Shown here piece after piece: positions 26,714 through 34,487 of a stretch of DNA of 64,000 nucleotides (positions within the stretch are counted from its first letter, which is position 1; the number at the start of each line of letters is the position of its first letter). Origin of the DNA: DALYLB01 sp964468345 (GTDB taxonomy: Bacteria; Acidobacteriota; Blastocatellia; RBC074); NCBI GenBank assembly GCA_964468345.1, contig CAYXVZ010000030.1:6778-70777 (forward strand), in the 5' to 3' direction. Below the pieces are notes generated by a model that saw only the letters and a list, made by a program, of their open reading frames with translations, ran no database searches and was not told where the DNA came from. The translations under genes were made by a program, and so were the position numbers.

Positions 26714-27877
26714 ATGAAATCCACGCAGGTATTCCTGACAACATTCGTATTCGGCGCTTTGCTGATAATCCCCGCATCCGCCCAGTCGAAGAAGAAACGC
26801 AATGAAACGACCGCCCCCGCACTGGCCGTCGTCCATAATCCCGCGCCCGGCTTTGCCTCCGGCGAGATCAATATCAACGTGCGCGGCGATGAGAATCCGA
26901 TCGTTCGGCTGCAGATGGTCGCGAATGGCCAAACGCTGGTTGAATTCCCCGCGAAGGATCGGATTTTCAAGGTCAATCCGGCCGATCCGGATCTGGTGAC
27001 AATCGAGGATTCGCCGACGAAGGAAAGCGATCGCTTCATTCTGCTCCGATCGAGCCGCCAGTTTCTCCCCCACTCCCCCAGCGCACAGGGGTCATCTGCA
27101 GCCACCTCGATGCTGGTGCAGATGACCTCTGGAATGGTCGTGACATTGCTGATTTATCCAGTGCGCGATCTCGATCAGGTCGTACATCGCTGCGTCGTGC
27201 GGTATGACCGGGAAGCAATCATCAACGCCCGAATGAAAGCGGGCCTGGCCATCAATCTCGACCAACGGGAAGAAATCGAGAAACCGAAACCCGCCCTCGC
27301 CTCGCTCTATTTCACCCCTTTGGCTAAACCTGTTCCGGCTCCGGCCCCGCCCTTGATTCCCGCTTCAGCGCCTGAGCCTGCCGGAAAGCCTTCGGCCAGG
27401 GAAGAAATGCCGGCGCAATCTTCCGTTCCCACCGCGCGCGCAACTGAAATCAAGCCGGCGAAAGAGCCCGCTGGAACCTGGGAGAAGGTGGGGAGCGGCA
27501 AGCTCAATTGGACCAAACCGCAGCATGGGCTCAAGGCCGCGGCGCAGACGCGCGCAGTCGATTCGCAGCGAAGGCTCGTTGCCCTCTCGGTTCGCAACAC
27601 GCTCGATGTCCCGCTCAAAATCGTACCCAATCAGCCGGAGCTATATATTCAAACGCTCGACGACAAAGGACGCGTGCTGCAGGTAGAGCCCATCAAGCCG
27701 CTCAAAATCGAGACCTCACGCCCCGACACGCTGATCGCGCCCGATGAGACCGCCCGTTACCTGATCACCTATGAAGCTCCGATCCTCGGCGCACGGCAAC
27801 GGCTTTGCGTTTCGGTTGCGCAGATCAATGCCGCCGATGAACCCGTGCTGATCGAACTCACATCAGGAACGAGATAA
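26714..27877 (+). CDS. VirB9-like outer-membrane-complex protein (divergent)
   Basis: A 387-residue secreted protein: signal peptide to about residue 22, an N-terminal beta-rich part (residues 30-190), a Pro/Ala-rich linker (about 205-265) and a C-terminal beta-sandwich. It occupies the VirB9 position between VirB8 and VirB10. Similarity to VirB9 itself is weak by eye, so the call rests partly on order. GAGGAGGAAG precedes the ATG. VirB9 would form the outer ring around VirB10. Confidence 0.65.
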   Translation: MKSTQVFLTTFVFGALLIIPASAQSKKKRNETTAPALAVVHNPAPGFASGEININVRGDENPIVRLQMVANGQTLVEFPAKDRIFKVNPADPDLVTIEDSPTKESDRFILLRSSRQFLPHSPSAQGSSAATSMLVQMTSGMVVTLLIYPVRDLDQVVHRCVVRYDREAIINARMKAGLAINLDQREEIEKPKPALASLYFTPLAKPVPAPAPPLIPASAPEPAGKPSAREEMPAQSSVPTARATEIKPAKEPAGTWEKVGSGKLNWTKPQHGLKAAAQTRAVDSQRRLVALSVRNTLDVPLKIVPNQPELYIQTLDDKGRVLQVEPIKPLKIETSRPDTLIAPDETARYLITYEAPILGARQRLCVSVAQINAADEPVLIELTSGTR

Positions 27878-27891
27878 GGAGGAACAGGACA

Positions 27892-29220
27892 ATGATCGAC
27901 CCGGAAAAACTGGCCGACCAGGATCTTGAGTGGACAGAGAAGGCGGACGCATCGGTCTCGCCTCTCGATGAAGCGAACCGGAAACACCGAAATAAAAAGC
28001 TCGTGATGGTCGCGAGCCTGCTATTTCTTCTTCTCGCTGCGGGCGGCGGATATTGGCTGCTTGGGGAAGAGAAGGTCGAAATCAAAACCGTCGCGCGGCC
28101 TGCGGACAAGATCACGAGCGGCAGCGATCTGCAGAAAGCCGCATACGACTCGATCAAGGGCTTGCTGGGCGCGCCCGAAGTCGCGTCCACCCTGTCCGCT
28201 ACGGTTTCGCCTGCCCCGACGACGGAGCGCAGTGAAAGCACACAGCCTCCCTTGCCCCTGCAGCGCGGCATTGCGATGACCGTTACGCCGCCCGAGCGAG
28301 GGGAAGAAGCGAGACAGCGGGCCGACATCAATCCCCGCGATGAAAGCCCCGCTCAACAAACATCGGCCGCGATGGAATCCGTTGCCAAACCGAAAGTCGG
28401 CTCATCGCTCACGCTGGCCTCGATCCCCGGCCCGGCGGTCGCGAGGGAGAAGGAAGATTCCATTACGCCCGTGTCCATTGGCAGAAGCGCTGCGAAGCCG
28501 ACGCTGATCAAGGAATCGAATCCGGCGCCGAAGTTTGGAACCATGTTGCCGGTGCGCCTGATGGGAGTGCTCTACACATTGCGGCCGGGATCGCTGGTCC
28601 GGCTTGAACTCGCGCGCGATATCCGAACGGAGCGCAGAACGCTGAAACGCGGAACGGTCTTTATCGGCAACCTGCTCGGCGGCGATCTCGATCGCGCCTT
28701 CGTGCAGATCAAGGGGTACGTCGATCCGGACTCCGAAGCGCTGGTCCGGCTGGAAGGCGACCTGCTCGGCAATGACGGCGGCGCGGGGTTGCGCGGCAAA
28801 CGGCGGCGCGTCGCTTCCGCCTGGGGCCGGGCGCTCGATCGCGTCGCGCAGTCCGGCACCCAAATTCTGTCCGGCATTCTCGGCGGGCGAAACGCCTCGG
28901 TCATTGTGGCGACCGATCCCTATGAAAGCTACCGGGAAATGAACGGCGGATCGCCAGCCGACGACAACCGCAGTTTCGTCGAAGTTCCAGCGGGCGAGGT
29001 CGGCTTCATTCTCGTGACGACCCTGCCTGGCGACGACCACATCGCCCGGCAATCCGATGCCGAGGCTCCCCCGGTAAGCCTGCCGGATGGGGAACTCGCC
29101 CGGCTGCTCATTGAAGCGGATCCCGGCGAGATTCGATCCGCGCTGCCGCGAATGAACCCCGAGCTTCGCCGAATCGCCGAACAGATGCTCACAAACATCG
29201 ACCCCGTCATGCCGGAATAG
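27892..29220 (+). CDS. VirB10/TrbI-like T4SS channel protein
   Basis: A 442-residue protein with a cytoplasmic N-terminus, one membrane helix (about residues 38-56), a long disordered Pro/Ala/Ser-rich periplasmic linker, and a C-terminal beta-barrel-type domain beginning near residue 220 (PVRLMGVLYTLRPGSLVRLE). This domain order is that of VirB10/TrbI, which spans both membranes and senses ATP use by VirB4 and VirD4. It follows the VirB9-like gene by 14 bp. Confidence 0.82.
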   Translation: MIDPEKLADQDLEWTEKADASVSPLDEANRKHRNKKLVMVASLLFLLLAAGGGYWLLGEEKVEIKTVARPADKITSGSDLQKAAYDSIKGLLGAPEVASTLSATVSPAPTTERSESTQPPLPLQRGIAMTVTPPERGEEARQRADINPRDESPAQQTSAAMESVAKPKVGSSLTLASIPGPAVAREKEDSITPVSIGRSAAKPTLIKESNPAPKFGTMLPVRLMGVLYTLRPGSLVRLELARDIRTERRTLKRGTVFIGNLLGGDLDRAFVQIKGYVDPDSEALVRLEGDLLGNDGGAGLRGKRRRVASAWGRALDRVAQSGTQILSGILGGRNASVIVATDPYESYREMNGGSPADDNRSFVEVPAGEVGFILVTTLPGDDHIARQSDAEAPPVSLPDGELARLLIEADPGEIRSALPRMNPELRRIAEQMLTNIDPVMPE

Positions 29221-29232
29221 GAGGAACCACGG

Positions 29233-30237
29233 ATGCAACCCCACAATCCTGCTCGACTCGTCATCAACCCGCGCAGCCTGTTGATCGAAGGCTATGAACC
29301 GGCCCTTGCGCATTTGCTGCGCGCGACCGGGTATGTCATTCAGCAGAATCTGCTCCGGGATCTTTCGCACGTCCTGCGGAATTGCATCCCCTGGCTGATC
29401 GAAGGACCCAAAGGCGGCGGCAAGACCGCCCTGGCCGAAGCGCTGGCGGAGGGATGCAATCTGCCGGTCTTTTACCTGCAGGGAATGGAAGGGCTCACCT
29501 TGGCCGACGTGCTCTATGACTGGGATCGCGAGGGACAGACGCAATGGGTGCGGCAGGCCGTCTCGATGGGCATGGAGTTGGAGGAAGCGCGCGCCGGGCA
29601 ATGGCGGCGCGAATTTCTGATCCTGGGCGAAGCGCTCGCAGCCTATGAATTCGCCGCACAGAACGAAGCGCTGCCGATTCTGATCTGCGATGAATTCGAC
29701 AAGGTCAGCGAAAAGATCGAAGACATGCTGCTGCAACTTTTCGCGCGGGGCTATGCCTGTATTCCGCGCTATGGCGAAATCGGCGTGCGCGATCAGGCGC
29801 GCACTCCCATTGTGATTCTGCTCTCGAACGACCAGCGGCATGATCTATCTTCGCCGATGCGGTCGCGATGCCTGTATAGCTGGCTCGATAGTCCGCACCC
29901 GCAGGAGGAAGCGCGCATCCTGCGGGCGCGCTGTCCACAGGCCTCCCGGCGCCAGCTGCTCAAAATGGTCAAGTTGATCAATGCCATTCGCGGCCTGCCG
30001 GGATTGATCGATAAACCGGGGCTGCGCGAAACGATCGCCCTTCTCAAATCGATCCTTGCCGATTGCCAGCCGGATTTCACGATCCGCGAAATCGAAGCCC
30101 GCCTTTGTTTTCTGGCCAAGCGACGGCTCGATCTGCAGAACCTGCGGAAGTCCCTCGCCCGAATCGAAGTGATGATGGAATCGCCGGATTCCGAGATTGA
30201 ATCCTGGCTCGATGAACAGCAGGAGATTGCGGCATGA
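29233..30237 (+). CDS. MoxR-type AAA+ ATPase in the T4SS operon
   Basis: A 334-residue AAA+ protein. Walker A is GPKGGGKTA near residue 58, Walker B ILICDEFDK near 155, sensor-1 LLSND near 198 and an arginine-finger region SPMRSRC near 208, as in MoxR/RavA-type chaperone ATPases. It stands 12 bp after VirB10 and overlaps the next gene by 4 bp, so it belongs to the conjugation operon. Classical systems carry the VirB11 hexameric ATPase, which is absent here. Whether MoxR substitutes for it is an inference. Confidence 0.88.
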   Translation: MQPHNPARLVINPRSLLIEGYEPALAHLLRATGYVIQQNLLRDLSHVLRNCIPWLIEGPKGGGKTALAEALAEGCNLPVFYLQGMEGLTLADVLYDWDREGQTQWVRQAVSMGMELEEARAGQWRREFLILGEALAAYEFAAQNEALPILICDEFDKVSEKIEDMLLQLFARGYACIPRYGEIGVRDQARTPIVILLSNDQRHDLSSPMRSRCLYSWLDSPHPQEEARILRARCPQASRRQLLKMVKLINAIRGLPGLIDKPGLRETIALLKSILADCQPDFTIREIEARLCFLAKRRLDLQNLRKSLARIEVMMESPDSEIESWLDEQQEIAA

Positions 30238-30959
30238 GCGGGCACAAAAAATCCTTCCGCCCCTCGCCAGGCGTTGTCGCGATTGCAACGGCCGGAATCC
30301 TGCTGCTGCTCCCGCTCGCAGGGCGCTGGATGATGGCGCAGCGAGCGGGGATCAAAGCGCAAGTGGAGATCGCCGCCCCTGAAATTCAGAACGGCGCGGC
30401 CAGGGCCGCGGCGCAGCCGAATGCCACGCTCTTCCCCGAGGGCGAAATCGAGCGCACGGCCCTGCGCGTTCGTGAGGTGTCGGCGCTCGTCATCGGGCTG
30501 ACGCTCTTTGCCGTCAACGAAGGCCTCGCTAAACGCCCCGTGCCCACGATCGAATCCCTGCTCCCTCGCTTCACGGCGCAAGGGCTGTTGCCGCCGGACC
30601 TACAGCGCACGCCGCTTGCAGGCACGCTATCTTCTCCATTGGCGGCGATCTATCTGCGCTATCGCCCGGAGCCGCTCGCAATCGAGGTGATTTCCATCGG
30701 ACTGGGCCCAATGGATGGACCCGCCCTGCTCGGCCGGCTCATCACGGGAATGGAGGAAGCCGCATCCACAACGCTCTTCATCGCACGCGACCGAACCCAT
30801 TTCACGCTACCTGAAGCTTTCGCTTCCGACGCACAGCTGAGGGCAATGAACTGGAATCAGGAGCCGCTACGGGAACGCAGTTTTACTCTAGAGGAAAGAC
30901 AACAACTCGAAGCGTGGTTGCAGGAACAACCCACGCGCGAAAGGAGCGCCCGGCCATGA
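30234..30959 (+). CDS. Membrane-anchored protein of the T4SS operon, unknown
   Basis: A 241-residue protein with one N-terminal hydrophobic helix (about residues 14-32) and a soluble, mostly helical remainder. It overlaps the MoxR gene (ATGAGCG) and the VirD4 gene (ATGA), so it is translationally coupled to both. It does not resemble a named VirB protein. Its place between MoxR and the coupling protein suggests a partner of one of them. Confidence 0.7.
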   Translation: MSGHKKSFRPSPGVVAIATAGILLLLPLAGRWMMAQRAGIKAQVEIAAPEIQNGAARAAAQPNATLFPEGEIERTALRVREVSALVIGLTLFAVNEGLAKRPVPTIESLLPRFTAQGLLPPDLQRTPLAGTLSSPLAAIYLRYRPEPLAIEVISIGLGPMDGPALLGRLITGMEEAASTTLFIARDRTHFTLPEAFASDAQLRAMNWNQEPLRERSFTLEERQQLEAWLQEQPTRERSARP

Positions 30960-32932
30960 TGAACTTTTTGAAACGGGGATGGGAGCTTTGGCGGGACCGC
31001 CCGCAATCGATCACCTATCTGTGCGAGCAATGGGATGCCCGCTACGGCATTCCGCGCCCGGCCGCCGCGCCCCATATGCCTGCGTATCAGGCGGCCCGGC
31101 AATTTGTGGGGATCTGTGGGGAAGGCGTCCTGCTCATCGCCGCCGGCATTCTGACAGCCGTTATCTGGATCTGGATAATCGACTGGGTTCCGATCAGCAT
31201 GGAATTCGAACTCGCATGCCGCGCCCTTTCCCTGGGCGCCCTCTATCTATCCGCAGCCGAAGCAGCAACTTTGCCTCTGCCGTATTATCAACTCTATCAA
31301 CGATCGACATATGGCACGTCTCGATGGGCCGATCCGATCCTGCTCAAGGATCTGAAGCTGGCGCGCCGAAAGAGCGAAGCGCTTCCTCCGGGCGAGCTGC
31401 CGCTCGGCGGAATCGGCACGCAATATGAGGTGGTCCTCAATGAGGCGCAGACAATGTGCCATCTCGCCGTCTTCGGCCCGCCGGGCTCGGGCAAATCAGC
31501 GACTTTTTTCATGAGCTGGCTTCGCGCATGGTCCCAGACCGGCTCGGCCATCGTGCTCGATCCGAAAGGCGAACTTTATGATCAGACCGCCTACCGATTT
31601 GAGAATGTATATCGAATCGACTTTCAGGACCCGGAGCGCACTGATCGCTGGAACTTCCTGCCCGCCTGCCGAAACGATGCCGAGCTTGCCCATGAAGCCG
31701 CCTCCATCATTCTCAATGTAGATTCCTCGCGCCCCACGACCGCCGATCCGTTCTGGAAAGAAGCCGAAACGGCTGCACTGACGGCGATCCTGCTCTACCT
31801 GGCCCAGGCGAATCAACGGCCGACGCCCGCGATGATTCAACAATTCGTCTCAATCTACTCGCTCAAGGAGCTGAACGAGATGATGATGGCCTCGCCCGAT
31901 CCGCATGTGCCGCTTTACTGGGGAATGTTCACCAAGGTCGAGCCGAAACTGCAGGGCGGCGTTTTGATCGGCCTCGGCGTTCGATGCGCCGCTTTCAATA
32001 TTCCGAATGCGAAAGCGATCTCCGCGCCAATCACCTCGCCCATGGCAGCCCGCGGCATTCGTCCCGTGAGTTTCGCCGACCTGCGCCGTTCCCGCACGGC
32101 CATTTACGTCGTGGTTCCGGAAGGCGACGCCAGCCGCTACAAGGTCGTACTCGCGACGCTCTTCGGCCTCGCGGCGGGCCAGTTGCGCAAGGGAGATCTG
32201 TCGGAAACTGCCGCGCCAGTGCTTTTCAATTTCGACGAAGCCGGCAACATCTTCATTCACGGCCTCTCGGAGCTTCTCGGCGTGGGCCGCGGGCGGCGGC
32301 TGTGCGTTGCCCTCGGTTATCAGAATATCGGACAGGTTTATCAACATTACGGGTCGGATGGTGGAGACGCCATTCTCGGTTCGGTGGGGACGATGATCTT
32401 TCTGCCGGGGCTCGATCATCGCACGGCGGAATACGCTTCCAAACGGATCGGCCAGGCCACCGTCTGGCAGTCCTCCTCGATTGATGTCAAAGAAGGAAAG
32501 GGCTTCGATTCCGAGCGCTCGGCCGAAGTCGGTCGCGCCCTGATGGATCCCGCGGAAGTCCGCCGAATGGTCAAGCACCGACAGGCCGTCGCGATCATCG
32601 GCAATGCGCCGCCCGTACGCTCTTCTTATCCGCAGATCGCCAAGCTTCAAAATCCGCCCCTTTGCAAACGAGAACATCATTGGTGCCGGGGCGATGTCCT
32701 TCCTCCATCAGAGCAAGCTCCGATCGATTCCGATCCGCCGCCGCAATCGGTCGCCGTGGCCAGGGGCGAAAAGCGCGAAGAGATTCTCAATCAGTCCGGC
32801 CGCCCGACAGTTTCCTTCGGCCAGCTCAGAGATGCTGTGACGCTGCCATCGATCTACAACGCAGAACCAATCGAGGACGATAGCGATCCAAGCATCGAAG
32901 CGCCTTCCGATGAAGATCCCATGGAGGAATAA
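30956..32932 (+). CDS. VirD4/TraG coupling protein
   Basis: A 658-residue coupling ATPase that brings the relaxase-DNA complex to the channel. Two N-terminal membrane helices (about residues 50-75 and 82-105) precede the ATPase domain with Walker A GPPGSGKSA near residue 178, FDEAGN as Walker B near 428 and VALGYQNIGQVYQHYG following. The IVLDPKGELY motif near 200 is diagnostic. The ATG at 30956 was chosen over an upstream one because it overlaps the previous stop. The C-terminal 80 residues are acidic and low-complexity. Confidence 0.95.
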   Translation: MMNFLKRGWELWRDRPQSITYLCEQWDARYGIPRPAAAPHMPAYQAARQFVGICGEGVLLIAAGILTAVIWIWIIDWVPISMEFELACRALSLGALYLSAAEAATLPLPYYQLYQRSTYGTSRWADPILLKDLKLARRKSEALPPGELPLGGIGTQYEVVLNEAQTMCHLAVFGPPGSGKSATFFMSWLRAWSQTGSAIVLDPKGELYDQTAYRFENVYRIDFQDPERTDRWNFLPACRNDAELAHEAASIILNVDSSRPTTADPFWKEAETAALTAILLYLAQANQRPTPAMIQQFVSIYSLKELNEMMMASPDPHVPLYWGMFTKVEPKLQGGVLIGLGVRCAAFNIPNAKAISAPITSPMAARGIRPVSFADLRRSRTAIYVVVPEGDASRYKVVLATLFGLAAGQLRKGDLSETAAPVLFNFDEAGNIFIHGLSELLGVGRGRRLCVALGYQNIGQVYQHYGSDGGDAILGSVGTMIFLPGLDHRTAEYASKRIGQATVWQSSSIDVKEGKGFDSERSAEVGRALMDPAEVRRMVKHRQAVAIIGNAPPVRSSYPQIAKLQNPPLCKREHHWCRGDVLPPSEQAPIDSDPPPQSVAVARGEKREEILNQSGRPTVSFGQLRDAVTLPSIYNAEPIEDDSDPSIEAPSDEDPMEE

Positions 32933-32935
32933 GCA

Positions 32936-33517
32936 ATGCCGGATGCTCAGGGGAAAAAAGCCGGAATCGGCAATCTGCGGCTCACCTTACTCAGCCTGCT
33001 GCTCGCGGCCATCGCCGGGCTGGCCGGCTACAGCTATCACACCTATGCCATCTTCCGGGATGCGCAGCGGCTGACGCCGCGCCATCAGGTCGAACGGCTG
33101 ATCCGGGACTTTCGTCAGTACCATTCCCAGACCCGCCAATTCCCCGCCAATTTCATCGAGATCAATCGCGCGCTCTGGCACACGCAACCCACACCGGCAT
33201 ACGGTGAAGACGGGCGGCGCGCCTGGACGAAAAACTATTACTACTTTTATACCAGGGTCAATGAGGATACCTGCGCCTTCTGGGCCCTGCCCCTGGGCTC
33301 CCGCCGTCAATACGCGTCGACGTTCTTTGTCGTTGTTGCGCCCAGATGGCTGCGTGTCTGGAAAGGAAAGGCCCTGCCGGATGCGGAGATCGAGTCCGTG
33401 CCGCCGATCCCGTCTCCCTTCGCGTTGGCGGGCTTCGGGCTGGAGGAATTGAAGGTGCATTCGACCGACCAGAAAGTTAACCGTCCTTCCGACTCATTTG
33501 GCCTGGGCGGCCGCTGA
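32936..33517 (+). CDS. Pilin-like single-helix protein of the T4SS operon, unknown
   Basis: A 193-residue protein with one N-terminal hydrophobic helix (about residues 14-35) followed by RDFRQYHSQTRQFPANFIEIN, which is reminiscent of the alpha-helix plus globular domain of type IV pseudopilins. There is no prepilin peptidase site. It follows VirD4 by three bases and ends the rightward transfer operon. Function unknown. Confidence 0.65.
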   Translation: MPDAQGKKAGIGNLRLTLLSLLLAAIAGLAGYSYHTYAIFRDAQRLTPRHQVERLIRDFRQYHSQTRQFPANFIEINRALWHTQPTPAYGEDGRRAWTKNYYYFYTRVNEDTCAFWALPLGSRRQYASTFFVVVAPRWLRVWKGKALPDAEIESVPPIPSPFALAGFGLEELKVHSTDQKVNRPSDSFGLGGR

Positions 33518-33572
33518 ACCGGATTGAATTGAGTACTTTGTGATTCAATAAATATCGAGGTATTCTCTTGCT

Positions 33573-33944
33573 ATGCAAGTGACGGTAAATATTTCGTCAA
33601 CCGCTGAAAAAATCCTGGACGACCTCGCGGCGCGTAAGGGGAAAAGTGCGATTGAGATAGCCGAAAATCTGCTGGAAGAGAAATTGTTGGAATCTCAGTC
33701 TTTTTCAGCCCCCCTTGAAGAGCCGGATGAGGACACCGATCCACAAGCTCTTGAAAAAGCGATCGCGGAATTGCTCAATCGGAGACCGGAAGAAATCCAG
33801 GCCACGCGCAATCAAATTCTTGCAATGAGCCGCCCTCCTCGGCCACTCCCGGAAGGGAAAAGTCTTATCGATGTCATCAGTGGCCAATGGCCGGGAACAG
33901 AGTCAGATGAAGAAGTTTACGCCGCACTGGCAAAACTGAGCTGA
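33573..33944 (+). CDS. Antitoxin of a PIN-toxin pair
   Basis: A 123-residue protein. The N-terminus (residues 1-45) reads like a ribbon-helix-helix DNA-binding domain (VTVNISSTAEKILDDLAARKG), and the C-terminus is acidic. It ends two bases before the toxin start. Family naming is uncertain; the role is inferred from its partner. Confidence 0.7.
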   Translation: MQVTVNISSTAEKILDDLAARKGKSAIEIAENLLEEKLLESQSFSAPLEEPDEDTDPQALEKAIAELLNRRPEEIQATRNQILAMSRPPRPLPEGKSLIDVISGQWPGTESDEEVYAALAKLS

Positions 33945-33946
33945 GT

Positions 33947-34387
33947 TTGAGCACCCAATATTTTCTCGACACCAACATCCTTATTCACCTGATTCGCCGG
34001 GACGCGCTCGGCGTGCACCTTATCAATCACTATTCGTTGTATGTTGCTGAACCACGTCCGATGATCAGCGATGTCACGGAAGGTGAGGTTCGCTCACTCG
34101 CCATTCAGTGGAGCTGGGGTCCGCAAAAGTTGTCTCAGATGGAGTTTTTACTCTCCTACTTTTGGAGAATTGCGATCAATTCGCGCGAGATGTTTAAGGC
34201 CTATGCCCTGATTGATGCATACAGCGAATCAAATGGGATTACGATGGGGAAGAACGATGTCTGGATTGCGGCTGCCACGCACCTTACTCAAACCCTCCTC
34301 CTGACCACAGATAAAGACTTCGATCATTTACACGCAGTTCTGATCGAACGAGTCTATATCGACCCATCAAAAAATCCGACAACCTGA
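33947..34387 (+). CDS. PIN-domain toxin (VapC family)
   Basis: A 146-residue PIN nuclease beginning with a TTG. The acidic set is visible in FLDTNILIHL (residue 7), SDVTEGEVRSL (about 42), GKNDVWIAAATH (about 102) and LTTDKDFDHL (about 122). It forms the second VapC-type module of the element, with the antitoxin two bases upstream. Confidence 0.88.
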   Translation: MSTQYFLDTNILIHLIRRDALGVHLINHYSLYVAEPRPMISDVTEGEVRSLAIQWSWGPQKLSQMEFLLSYFWRIAINSREMFKAYALIDAYSESNGITMGKNDVWIAAATHLTQTLLLTTDKDFDHLHAVLIERVYIDPSKNPTT

Positions 34388-34487
34388 AAAACCGAGCGGA
34401 CAAATTGGCTGAGATTCTATCTGAACTATTGCATCCGCTTCGCTAACTCGGTCTTCATACGAAAGCGACACATTCTCGCGTAAAGAT

